Source of the DNA: Parvularcula sp964484475 | GTDB taxonomy: Bacteria > Pseudomonadota > Alphaproteobacteria > Caulobacterales > Parvularculaceae | Direction of reading: 5' to 3' | Length of the DNA stretch: 64,000 bases | NCBI GenBank assembly: GCA_964484475.1 | Contig: CAZAFU010000001.1 | Coordinates: 1 to 64,000, forward strand | Shown here: positions 44,087-52,401 of the stretch, one piece after another | Layout: each line of letters opens with the position of its first letter | How positions within the stretch are numbered: the first letter of the stretch is position 1 | Notes under the pieces: model-generated | Seen by the model: only the letters and a program-made list of their open reading frames with translations | Database searches by the model: none | Told to the model about the DNA's origin: nothing | Translations under genes and position numbers: made by a program

Positions 44087-45124
44087 CTAGGTCGCGCCCG
44101 GATTCTGGATGGGTGGCGGGTTCTCTCTCCGCCTCTGGTTGTTCTCGTCGAAGATGCTTGGCGTACGTTCCCTCAGCTGGTCCTGGCGCGAGGCGGGATC
44201 CGGTTCACGAACGCGGATGCGGTCCTCCGCCGGCGCGAGTTCACCGGGCGGCGCGACCTCGGCGAGGATCGAGGCGGAAACGCCGTCACGTTCCTTGAGG
44301 TAGGCATCGACATAGGGCCGGGCAGCATCCTGATCGGCGAACCGCCAGGTCCCCTGCAGGGAGCCTTCGATGACCAGGGCATAAACGGCCTTTTCGATGG
44401 CGCGGCGTACTGCGAGCTGCGGCGGCTCGTTGGCTGTGATCCCCGCTTCGATTTCCAGAAGCTTGTCGATCTCGACGAAGCGGAAAGCTCCGCCCTGCAA
44501 GGAAACCGAGGCAATGTTTTTCGACGCCGTCACCGAGCGGAGGAGCCGGCCGTTCTGGGTGCTGGCCGCACGAAGAGCGACGGTCACGCGATCATGCTGA
44601 TAGGCCGTCGAGCCGCCGATCCCGAGATATCGAGCTCCGAGCCCGCCCGTATGGGTGTTGGTCTCGTAGGAGACGACGCCGCCTTCGAGCAGTATCGGCG
44701 CGTAAAGAAGAGGCGGCGGCGGCGCCAGTGGCGCGCCGTCAGGCCCCAGATATTGCTGCCTCGTCGACCGGATCAGCTGGCGCTCGCGCAGGAGGTTGTC
44801 GAGGCCCGCCCGCTCGAGAACGATGAACCACTGTCCCCTTCCGACTTCCTGCAAAGCCTCGATCAACATGGCGACGGCGCCCTGGGTCACCGCGCGGCTG
44901 TATTCGGGGAACTGCTGATTGGGTTTGTGCTGCCCCGTGAGGTCGGGAAAGTCGTAGACCGCCACGATGATAGGCTCGGGCGGCGGAGGTAGTTCGTGTA
45001 GAGATCTCTCCGTTTTCGTCTCGAGAGCGAGCTGCGGCTCGCCTCCCTGGAACGGCTTGTGTGCGCAGGCCGTCAGACTGACCGCGAGCAAGGCGGTCAG
45101 GGCCATCCTTCCCAGAACCCTCAT
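44087..45124 (-). CDS. csgG: Curli secretion lipoprotein CsgG
   Basis: 345 residues. Lipobox SLTACAH puts Cys at 20. CsgG features are IIVAVYDFPDLTGQHKPN, FPEYSRAVTQGAVAMLIEAL, WFIVLERAGLDNLLRERQLI and ILLEGGVVSYETNTHTGG. CsgG is the nonameric outer-membrane pore for curlin export. The C-terminal 70 residues are an extra, charged tail (REPDPASRQDQLRER). Third gene of the leftward curlin - csgF - csgG run, starting 12 bp after csgF. It is convergent with the TPR gene. Confidence 0.93.
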   Translation of the reverse strand: MRVLGRMALTALLAVSLTACAHKPFQGGEPQLALETKTERSLHELPPPPEPIIVAVYDFPDLTGQHKPNQQFPEYSRAVTQGAVAMLIEALQEVGRGQWFIVLERAGLDNLLRERQLIRSTRQQYLGPDGAPLAPPPPLLYAPILLEGGVVSYETNTHTGGLGARYLGIGGSTAYQHDRVTVALRAASTQNGRLLRSVTASKNIASVSLQGGAFRFVEIDKLLEIEAGITANEPPQLAVRRAIEKAVYALVIEGSLQGTWRFADQDAARPYVDAYLKERDGVSASILAEVAPPGELAPAEDRIRVREPDPASRQDQLRERTPSIFDENNQRRRENPPPIQNPGAT

Positions 45125-45136
45125 GATGTCGCCCGA

Positions 45137-45541
45137 CTAAAAGGCCGGTGCGGGAATCTCGATGACGGTCTCGCCTCCGGTGACGAGATCGATGATCGTC
45201 AGCTCGACGAAATTGCCGATCCGTTCGAAACGGATCTCGAGGTCGCCGACCGGAATGATACCCGAGTCCTGAGGGTTCTCGCCGAAAAGCCTGTCCTCGA
45301 TCTCAGCCGACACACGGCCCAGCAGGCGCGCTTGCAGACCGCCCTGAAAGTCGTCGATCGGATCGATACGCACATCGTCGTGCTGGTTCTGGAGCTGGGC
45401 CTGCCCGAGCAGGAACTCACCGTTGAAGGGGTTTCCCCCGAAGTTCGGGTTCACGGGCTGGTAGACCAGATCGCCGGCAGCCGCCGAGCCCAGCGACAAC
45501 GCGACGGCGCCGGTGGCCCATAGAATGTGAAGTGATCTCAT
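45137..45541 (-). CDS. csgF: Curli assembly protein CsgF
   Basis: 134 residues from the ATG at 45541 (a longer frame to 45619 has no signal peptide at its start). Signal peptide LHILWATGAVALSLGSAAAG, then the CsgF hallmark DLVYQPVNPNFGGNPFNG, LLGQAQLQNQHDD and an acidic beta-rich tail. CsgF sits on the CsgG pore and anchors the curli nucleator at the surface. Lies between csgG and the giant curlin gene. No csgE or csgD in the window. Confidence 0.9.
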   Translation of the reverse strand: MRSLHILWATGAVALSLGSAAAGDLVYQPVNPNFGGNPFNGEFLLGQAQLQNQHDDVRIDPIDDFQGGLQARLLGRVSAEIEDRLFGENPQDSGIIPVGDLEIRFERIGNFVELTIIDLVTGGETVIEIPAPAF

Positions 45542-45637
45542 CCGCTCGCTCCGGTTCTTTGAGAATTGAAGTAAGGCGCGGGTGCCGGGGGGCGAGTTCT
45601 TTCTGCACCCCAAAAGCACCCGGTTGGAGGGCCCTCA

Positions 45638-48016
45638 TCAGTTGTTCTGGTTCACCGTGTAGCCGCCGCCACCCGACGCAGGGCCGGTATAGCGCATGGA
45701 GAAGCTGTTGTTGTCACCGCTCTGGTTGATGGTGACGGCGTAGCCGCTGCCGAGCTGCGAGACGTCGACGGAGTTGTTGTTGCCGTCTTGGGAGACCTCC
45801 GCGGTCAGGTTGTTGCCGCGCTGCAGGAAGTTGATGACGTTGTTGTTGCCCTGCTGCTGGTAATTCGCAGTCAGAGAGTTTCCGCCGAGAGCCTGCTGCC
45901 GTGAGCGGATGCGGTTCCCGTCACCGGTCTGCTGGGCGGTGGCGGCGATGTTGTTCCCGTCACCGATCTGTTCGAGCTTGGCGAAGTTCATGCCGCCCTG
46001 CTGGGCGATCGTGGCCTCACGGCTCGTGCCCTGCCCGCTCTGGAGAATTTCGGCCCGGTTTCCGGTCCCGACGGACTGGTCGATGTCGGCGACATTGGTA
46101 CCGTTCTGCGGCTGGGCATTGACCTGGCGGATCATCGCTGTGTTGGCCGAGGAGATCTGGTCGATCGCAGCCTCGTTGCCGCCGCTGTTCTGGTCGATCA
46201 TGGCGACGTTGTTGTCCGCGCCCGTTCCGGTCGAGATCGAAGCTTCCGCCGCGGTACCCTGCCCGGTCTGTTCGATCGTGGACTGATTGCCCATGCCGTT
46301 GTTCGCGATCGAGCCGTTGAGGGCAATCCCGTCCTGCATGATTTCGGCCGTGTTGGCCATGCCAGGCTGGGAGATCGACGCCGTGCTGCCGGTCCCGCCC
46401 GACGCACGGGTCTGCATGATGGTGCCGGTATTGTTGTCACCGCCCTGATCGATATCGGCCGTGTCCGTACCGGAGGTCGCGTCAATCGACTGATCGATAC
46501 TGGCGTCGTTACCGAAGCTCCCGTCCGTTGACTGATCGATGGCGGCACTGCTTGAACCGCCCGCTCCTCCCTGCACGATGTCTGCAACCTGGTCCTCGCC
46601 GGCCTGATCTACATCGGAAGTGTTGCCGCCCGCGCCGTTCTGGGTGACCGTAGCTTCTGCGGTGAGGCCGGTTTGGCTGACATTGGCGATCTGGGCGGGT
46701 CCGGCCTGCTCGACGGTGGCCTGGTTCTCATCGCCTGGCTGCACCAGCGTGACGGTGCTGCCCGTACCGCCGGTCGAGCGGTTCTGGGTCACCTCCGCGG
46801 TATTGTCGTTGCCGCCCTGATCGATGTCGGTGTTGTCGGTGCCCGACATTGCATCGATGTTCTGGACGATGGTCGCCTCGTTGCCCGTCGTCTCGTCGGT
46901 GGACTGATCGATAGCACCGACACTGCCGCCGCCCGCGCCGCGCTGTTCGATGGTGGCGTCCTGATCCTCCCCGGTCTGGTCGATGTCGGACAGGTTGCTA
47001 CCGCCTTCGCCTTCCTGGGTGATCGTCGCGCTGAGGTCGGTCGAGCCCGAGCCCTCTTGGGCGATCTGTGCGTTGTTTCCTCCGCCGGACCCGCCTTGTG
47101 TGACGTCGGCGGTACTCATCGAGCCGTTCTGGTTGACAGTCGTCAGATTGCCTTCGCCCGCCGCGGTGGTGTCGACCTGATCAACGGTTGCCGCCAGCAT
47201 CGTGCCGGCCTGTGTGATCGTGGCTTCGTGGCCGCCGCCTGCGCCGGTCTGGCTCGTGGTCACGCTGTTCTGGTCGCCGGAGATATCAATGTCGGTGTTG
47301 TTCGGGGCTTCAGCGCCCGCCTGGGTCGTCTCCGCCTCGTTCCCGTTGCCGGACTGGACCGAGATCGACGATTTGTGCTGCTCGCCCCGCTGGGAAATGA
47401 AGCCCGTGTTGTCATTGCCGAGGAGCGTCACGTCCCCCTCATGGGCGATGCCGTCCTGGTAGATCTGGCTTTCGTTCCGGTCGCCGTCGAGGGTGTGGGT
47501 CTGGTTGTTGCCTGTCGCGTTGCCGTCCTGATTGCCGACCTGCTGACCGAACGAGCTATTGGCGTCCCCGTTCTGCTCGATCCGCGCCGTGCTCGCGTCG
47601 CCAGCCTGGTCGAGATAGGCGATGCTGTCGGTCGCCTCGTTGCCGCTCTCACCTTGCAGGATCACCGCAGTCGAACTGTCCGCGCCGCCGCCGACGGGAT
47701 CATCCTGATCGATGGCCGCAGCGTTCCCGTCGCCGAATTGCTCGATGCGTGAGGTCGATCCAGAACCGTCCTGAAAGATGCCCGCGCCTTCGGGCGCGAC
47801 GGTCAGGCTTTCCCCGTTGAAGAACTCAAAACTCGTCACGCCGTTCAGGTTGCCGTCGGCACTGTTGTTCGTGCCGGTCTGCTGGATCACGGCCGTGCTG
47901 TTTTCCTCGGTCTCCTGATCGGCCTGGATGATGAGCTCTGAATTCTGGGCAAGCGCCTGGCTGGTCATGAAGGCAGTCGAAAGGGCGAGCAGTGATGCGG
48001 TGGTCCGGAAGGGCAT
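45638..48016 (-). CDS. Giant curlin-repeat protein
   Basis: About 792 residues from the ATG at 48016 (AGAGG 6 bases upstream). A signal peptide ends at SQALAQ. Nearly the whole mature protein is curlin-type repeats with the xQxGxxN pattern (e.g. RIEQFGDGNAAAIDQ, ITQAGTMLAATVDQ, EVSQDGNNNSVDV); I count about fifty Gln-containing units, against five in E. coli CsgA. The last 120 residues are the most canonical. A 124-residue super-repeat is visible. It is presumably exported by CsgG/CsgF and forms amyloid fibres in the matrix. No separate CsgB-type nucleator is present, so this protein may do both jobs. Confidence 0.9.
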   Translation of the reverse strand: MPFRTTASLLALSTAFMTSQALAQNSELIIQADQETEENSTAVIQQTGTNNSADGNLNGVTSFEFFNGESLTVAPEGAGIFQDGSGSTSRIEQFGDGNAAAIDQDDPVGGGADSSTAVILQGESGNEATDSIAYLDQAGDASTARIEQNGDANSSFGQQVGNQDGNATGNNQTHTLDGDRNESQIYQDGIAHEGDVTLLGNDNTGFISQRGEQHKSSISVQSGNGNEAETTQAGAEAPNNTDIDISGDQNSVTTSQTGAGGGHEATITQAGTMLAATVDQVDTTAAGEGNLTTVNQNGSMSTADVTQGGSGGGNNAQIAQEGSGSTDLSATITQEGEGGSNLSDIDQTGEDQDATIEQRGAGGGSVGAIDQSTDETTGNEATIVQNIDAMSGTDNTDIDQGGNDNTAEVTQNRSTGGTGSTVTLVQPGDENQATVEQAGPAQIANVSQTGLTAEATVTQNGAGGNTSDVDQAGEDQVADIVQGGAGGSSSAAIDQSTDGSFGNDASIDQSIDATSGTDTADIDQGGDNNTGTIMQTRASGGTGSTASISQPGMANTAEIMQDGIALNGSIANNGMGNQSTIEQTGQGTAAEASISTGTGADNNVAMIDQNSGGNEAAIDQISSANTAMIRQVNAQPQNGTNVADIDQSVGTGNRAEILQSGQGTSREATIAQQGGMNFAKLEQIGDGNNIAATAQQTGDGNRIRSRQQALGGNSLTANYQQQGNNNVINFLQRGNNLTAEVSQDGNNNSVDVSQLGSGYAVTINQSGDNNSFSMRYTGPASGGGGYTVNQNN
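46328..47002 (-). repeat. Two-copy 124-residue super-repeat in the curlin gene
   Basis: One copy spans about 46700-47002 and the other 46328-46630, offset by 372 bp. Matching landmarks are SDIDQTGEDQ / SDVDQAGEDQ, IDQSTD / IDQSTD and GGTGSTV / GGTGSTA. The copies have diverged but kept the spacing exactly, so they come from an in-frame duplication. Confidence 0.75.
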
Positions 48017-48126
48017 GGGCAACCTCTGTGGTGGCTTGAATGGTGACCCCAGGAAGGGAGCCGAAGCTTACGGGCGGTACGACACGTCACCATGACGACC
48101 GTTCCTCGTCGGACTGCGACTTCCCC

Positions 48127-48145
48127 GGAACGGCATTCCCGTTCC
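48127..48145. repeat. Small inverted repeat upstream of the curlin gene
   Basis: GGAACGG - CATTC - CCGTTCC in the 273-bp gap between the curlin gene (leftward) and the VPLPA-CTERM gene (rightward). It may be a regulator site for either. Otherwise I see nothing firm in this gap. Confidence 0.3.
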
Positions 48146-48289
48146 CGTGAACGCTACCCATGGATGCAGGGTGGCAAGTCGCGACACGCTTCTGGGGTAT
48201 CAAGTTCCCGTCATGGCTGCCCTCCCGAGTTTTCCTGGCGGAGCGGCCGTGCTGGACGGTGAGGACTGTTCCAACAGGGGGATTTCTGT

Positions 48290-48910
48290 ATGAAAACTGT
48301 ATTGGGTGCCGTCCTCGGCACGGCTTTGTTTGTCTCAGCAGCGGAGGCCGCGGTCACGTTCACCGATCGCGCAGACTTCCTCGACGCAGTCGAACACGCA
48401 GCGTTGTTGATGGACGACTTCGACAACGACATCGCGTCGGGCCAGTCGATCACCTTCGACAGCGGCATCGTTTCTGAGAACAGCCTCGACCTTGACGACC
48501 CGTTCCTCGATTTCAACTTCGTGGACAACGGCGCGTTCCAGAACACCGTGGGCTCGACTGCCGGTGGTACCAACGTCTTCAACTTCTCGACACCGATCTA
48601 CGCTTTCGGCGCTGATTTCTCGACGGAGACGAGCGGGCTGACCATCACTCTCGGCGGGCCCGATGGCGAGACGAGCTTCAACCTCGACGATTTTCTGGAT
48701 GAAAGCGACTTCTTCGGAAGGGACGGTTTCTTCGGTGTCCTGACGGACCAACCGATCACGCAGATTGCGTTCTCGACGACCGACTTCTTCGGCACCACCT
48801 TCGAAATCGACAACCTGGTCGCGGCGGAGGTCCCTCTTCCCGCAGCTGCGCCCCTGTTCGGCCTTGCCTTGGCGGGCGCATCGTTCTGGAGACGTCGCCG
48901 CCACGCCTGA
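48290..48910 (+). CDS. VPLPA-CTERM sorting-domain protein
   Basis: 206 residues with AGGGGGA 7 bases before the ATG. Signal peptide (TVLGAVLGTALFVSAAEA), an acidic, Asp/Phe-rich beta-domain (NTVGSTAGGTNVFNFSTPI, YAFGADFSTETSGLTITLGG), then the sorting tail VPLPAAAPLFGLALAGASFW followed by RRRRHA. This tail is the alphaproteobacterial VPLPA-CTERM signal, removed by an exosortase-like protease. It is divergent from the curlin gene and ends at a strong terminator. Likely a surface or matrix protein. Confidence 0.85.
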   Translation: MKTVLGAVLGTALFVSAAEAAVTFTDRADFLDAVEHAALLMDDFDNDIASGQSITFDSGIVSENSLDLDDPFLDFNFVDNGAFQNTVGSTAGGTNVFNFSTPIYAFGADFSTETSGLTITLGGPDGETSFNLDDFLDESDFFGRDGFFGVLTDQPITQIAFSTTDFFGTTFEIDNLVAAEVPLPAAAPLFGLALAGASFWRRRRHA

Positions 48911-48940
48911 AGACGGACGACTGATGACCATCAGAACGAA

Positions 48941-48969
48941 AAAAGCCGGGGGCAGCGCCCCCGGCTTTT
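48941..48969. terminator. Bidirectional rho-independent terminator
   Basis: A perfect 13-bp stem (AAAAGCCGGGGGC with GCCCCCGGCTTTT) and a 3-base loop, with A/T runs on both sides. It lies between the convergent VPLPA-CTERM and TonB receptor genes and can stop both. Confidence 0.9.
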
Positions 48970-48992
48970 CCGCATTCACTATGCAAAGACGA

Positions 48993-51929
48993 TCAGAACC
49001 TGACCGTCGCACCGACAAACATGAACCGGCCGAGCGCATCGTACACGGACGGGAACGTGTTACCGTTACCGAACGAGCCGCCTGAGCCGCCAGCGGACGT
49101 CGTGACCGGGGGAACCTCGTCGAACAGGTTGTTGATACCTGCCCGGAGCTGGAGGTTCTCACCGACACCACCCGTTACTGCAAGGTCGATGTAGTTCACC
49201 GCATCGATCGTACGATCGACCGCGGCAGGGTTTTCGGACAGCAGGTCGGCGCTGCCCCAATACCGCCACGTCAGCTGGGTGCTGATGTTGCCGTCCGCCG
49301 TGGTCCAAGTCACCGGGAACCTGTGCCGGTAAGTCGGGTTCGGCGTTCCGCATTCGGCATTCGTGGCGGAGTAGAACCCGGCGCAGTCGAAAGTGTCTTC
49401 GCCGGGAAGCGGGGTTTTCTCGAGGCTCTCAAGGTAGGTCGCCAGGTAGTCGAAGCGAAGGTCGCCGTACTGACCGATTTCCATCGTATAGCGTGCGGAC
49501 ACGTCGACGCCGCTGGTCTTCAGCGAGCCTGTATTCACTGTCGTCGCGGTGATGAAGCCTTCCGGCCCGAGGAACAGGTTACCGTCCGTCGGATCGCGCT
49601 GAACGAGGTTGCAGAAGAACGGATCACCCGTCTCGAGGCAGTTGTTCAGGCTCAGGCCAGCCGGAACCGTAGCGATGAAGTCCTCGACCTCGATGTTGTA
49701 GTAGTCGACCGACAGGGTCAGGCCGGGAACGAAGGACGGTGTCGCGACGAAACCGACGGTGAAGGTGTCGGAGGTCTCGACGTCCAGATCCTCGTTGCCG
49801 CCGACGACCCTGTTGTACTGGTTCGCGGGGTTGTTCGGAATGTTCCCGTACTGAGCCGCGGTGACGCCGGTTCGAGCGCACTGCTCGAAGCTGGCGGCGG
49901 GGTTCAGGCCGGCGCAGGGATCGGACGCGCCGTTGGGCAGGACCGGCTGTTCGAACTCGAACAGGCTGTTCGGCGAGAACAGTTCGATCGGGTTCGGCGA
50001 ACGGGTCGCACGCTGGTACTGCGCCCGGAACCGGAGGTCGGAACTCGGAGCATAGGCCAGGCCCAGGGCGTAGGTGTTCTGCGTACCCGTCGTCTTCCAG
50101 AAGTCCGAGAAGCGGTAGGCGCCGGTGATCGACAGCTCGTCGGCCCAGACCGCGTCCTGAACGATGGGAAGCTGCGCCTCGGTGTAGAACTCGTACACCT
50201 GGATGCCGCCGTCGACGTCCGCACGGGCCGTGCCGAAGCCACCGGTCCGGGTGAGGAAGTCGTTGGTCTGGGTCAGCTGCTCGTCACGGTACTCGAAACC
50301 GAACACCGTCTGGAGGCCATCCTGCGCACCGGGGAATACGATGCCCGAGCCGGTCAGGTCACCGGTGACGTATGCACCGAAGATGATCTGGTCGACATCA
50401 CCGTTCCGAAGACCGGGTGCCTGGATGTAGTCGAGAGCCTCGTCGGTGACGCCGCCGTTCTCGAAGATATTCCAGGGCACACAGGCGCTGTCGGTCCCGT
50501 CGATGGCGACCTGGCAGGCCGGCTGTCCGGTCTCCGGGTCGTTGCGGACGACGAGGGCATTGCCGACGCGGTCGTTGTTGAAGAAGTTGGCGGAGGTGTC
50601 GCTGTAGGTCACCTTCGCGTACTGACCGAAGACATCGTACGACCATTCCGGCGAAAGATCACCACGCAGACCGCCGTTCATCCGGTAGGAGGTGTGCTGG
50701 ATCTGGTTCTGGCGGCCACCGCCCTCGACGTTCCGGCGCTGGACCGTGAGCGTCGTCAGACGGTCACTGGGATCGGCAGCGTTCGGATCGATGCCGCGGT
50801 CGATGCAGAGCCCCTGAAGAAGTGATTCGTTCAGGAAGGGGTTGTCGCAGTTGATGGTCTGGCGGCCGAAGCTCCCTGTCGGAGCGATCTGCGCCGTCGT
50901 GGTATCGTCCATGAACTGGAGATCGGCGTAGACTTCGGCTTTTTCGCTGAACTCGTAGTGCGCGAAGGCGCCGAACGAATACCGCTCGCCGGGACGGATG
51001 AAGTTGTTGAGCGGTGCGAAGTTGTAGGTATCGTCCGGCGACACGAACTGCCGGAGGTTGCCGGTCTGCTCGTCGATGATGACGTTGAAGCTCTCACCGT
51101 CGATGAAGTGGGTCGGGAAGGTCGTGCCCGAACCGACGCAGGCGAAGTCGTTGCCGCCGTCCCTGGTGCCCAGGGCACAGGCGCTGGCGATGCGGTCGCC
51201 CTGCAGCACCGCGTTCTGCTTACGGAAGTTGAAATAGGTCGTGACGTTGCCACGACCGTTATCGGTGTTGAGGCCGAGGATGGCACTGAAGTCGACCGAT
51301 TCGCCATCGAAGGTGCTTCCCGGCACCGGCTGGTCGAAGTCTCTCAGGACCCGCTCGAGGTTGCTGTCATCGTTGGCCGTCTGGTAGGCGCCACCCTGGA
51401 TGTCGAGCTGCAGCCCTTCGAAATCGTCCATCATGACGAAGTTGACCACACCCGCCACGGCGTCGGCGCCGTAGACCGCGGTGGCACCGCCGGTCAGAAC
51501 GTCGACCCGCTGCACGAGCTGGGACGGGATCTGGTTGAGGTCGGCCGGCGCGAAGGTCGGAGAGCCGTAAGGAAGACGGCGACCGTTCACGAGAACCAGG
51601 GTCCGCTCCGGACCGAGGCCCCGAAGATCGACCGAAGCCGTACCGGTACCCTCGTTGGCCCGGCCGGCGCCTTCGGACGGAGAAACCTGCGGCAGGGTGT
51701 TGAGGAGATCCTCGACCCGAATCACGCCCCGGGCGTCGAACTCACCCGCATCGACCGAAGTCACCGGGCTCGGCGACACCAGGTTGGCGTTCTTGATCCG
51801 CGAACCTGTGACGACGATCTGGTCGGTATCCTCGTCCTGCGCGACCGCAATGGTCGGCAGGCCGACGGCCAGACAGGCCGTCCCCAGCAGCAGGTGCCGG
51901 GAGAGTTTTCTCTCACGCTTCAATGACAT
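48993..51929 (-). CDS. TonB-dependent receptor (large, sphingomonad type)
   Basis: 978 residues, with AGAGGG 7 bases before the ATG at 51929. A signal peptide (SRHLLLGTACLAVGLPTIAV), a TonB box region (TDQIVVTGSRIK), plug (VEDLLNTLPQVSPSEGAG, VDLRGLGPERTLVLVNGRRL, GGATAVYGADAVAGVVNFVM), barrel ending in GATVRF. The RTLVLVNGRR and GADAVAGVVNF motifs mark the peptide/carbohydrate-type receptors. Its divergent neighbours are exported peptidases and hydrolases, so the ligand may be a peptide or peptide-like compound. Confidence 0.95.
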   Translation of the reverse strand: MSLKRERKLSRHLLLGTACLAVGLPTIAVAQDEDTDQIVVTGSRIKNANLVSPSPVTSVDAGEFDARGVIRVEDLLNTLPQVSPSEGAGRANEGTGTASVDLRGLGPERTLVLVNGRRLPYGSPTFAPADLNQIPSQLVQRVDVLTGGATAVYGADAVAGVVNFVMMDDFEGLQLDIQGGAYQTANDDSNLERVLRDFDQPVPGSTFDGESVDFSAILGLNTDNGRGNVTTYFNFRKQNAVLQGDRIASACALGTRDGGNDFACVGSGTTFPTHFIDGESFNVIIDEQTGNLRQFVSPDDTYNFAPLNNFIRPGERYSFGAFAHYEFSEKAEVYADLQFMDDTTTAQIAPTGSFGRQTINCDNPFLNESLLQGLCIDRGIDPNAADPSDRLTTLTVQRRNVEGGGRQNQIQHTSYRMNGGLRGDLSPEWSYDVFGQYAKVTYSDTSANFFNNDRVGNALVVRNDPETGQPACQVAIDGTDSACVPWNIFENGGVTDEALDYIQAPGLRNGDVDQIIFGAYVTGDLTGSGIVFPGAQDGLQTVFGFEYRDEQLTQTNDFLTRTGGFGTARADVDGGIQVYEFYTEAQLPIVQDAVWADELSITGAYRFSDFWKTTGTQNTYALGLAYAPSSDLRFRAQYQRATRSPNPIELFSPNSLFEFEQPVLPNGASDPCAGLNPAASFEQCARTGVTAAQYGNIPNNPANQYNRVVGGNEDLDVETSDTFTVGFVATPSFVPGLTLSVDYYNIEVEDFIATVPAGLSLNNCLETGDPFFCNLVQRDPTDGNLFLGPEGFITATTVNTGSLKTSGVDVSARYTMEIGQYGDLRFDYLATYLESLEKTPLPGEDTFDCAGFYSATNAECGTPNPTYRHRFPVTWTTADGNISTQLTWRYWGSADLLSENPAAVDRTIDAVNYIDLAVTGGVGENLQLRAGINNLFDEVPPVTTSAGGSGGSFGNGNTFPSVYDALGRFMFVGATVRF

Positions 51930-52401
51930 CTAGTGGCCCTCTTCTAGGAATGACGCGCAACGACGGATCGCTGCGGTCGGTTGATTTGACCCCGCGCCCT
52001 GCGGGGACTGCGCGTTGCGAGCACGAAAATCCGGGAAGTAAGTCACCCTGCGAGCACCCGCCCCTTACGACTGGACCGTATTGCGCACAAAAGTTCGTGT
52101 CAACAAATGTCCATAATGCGCACTGAAGTTTGCTTCTGGCGGGAAATACGCGAGTTTCTGCCTGAACCTGCTTGTTAAGCGATAAGTTCCCGCATACGCT
52201 TCGTCCCGTGAACGAACCGAAAAACGCCATTGGTGCGTTGTGCGAACTTTTGTGCGATGAAGCGATCACAGGGATCAGGCTTGGCGAGGACGTACGACTG
52301 AGACCTTCCAACCGCCCTCGGGACGGCCAACGCACGGACAGCGACCGTTGTCGGGACAGACAAACGAATCATTCGGAAGAAAGGACGACGAGAACGTGGA
52401 A
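51930..52401. other. Divergent regulatory region (receptor / hydrolase island)
   Basis: 472 bases without a gene. It contains three related copies of a 15-bp element (52083, 52118 and, inverted, 52241), listed separately. The promoters of both divergent units must lie here. Confidence 0.65.
52083..52256. promoter_or_regulatory. Three copies of an operator-like element
   Basis: GCGCACAAAAGTTCG at 52083-52097; GCGCACTGAAGTTTG at 52118-52132 in the same direction (three mismatches, 35 bp offset); and CGAACTTTTGTGCG at 52243-52256, an inverted copy of 13 bp exactly matching the first. The cluster between divergent promoters suggests cooperative binding, perhaps with DNA looping. Confidence 0.55.

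Noticed and set aside
43568..44992. 474-codon frame across the TPR end and csgG
   Set aside because: It overlaps two clear genes in other frames; csgG is supported by its motifs.
45638..48016. CRISPR-like or satellite repeat array
   Set aside because: The repeats are codon-phased, diverged and encode the curlin pattern in one long frame.
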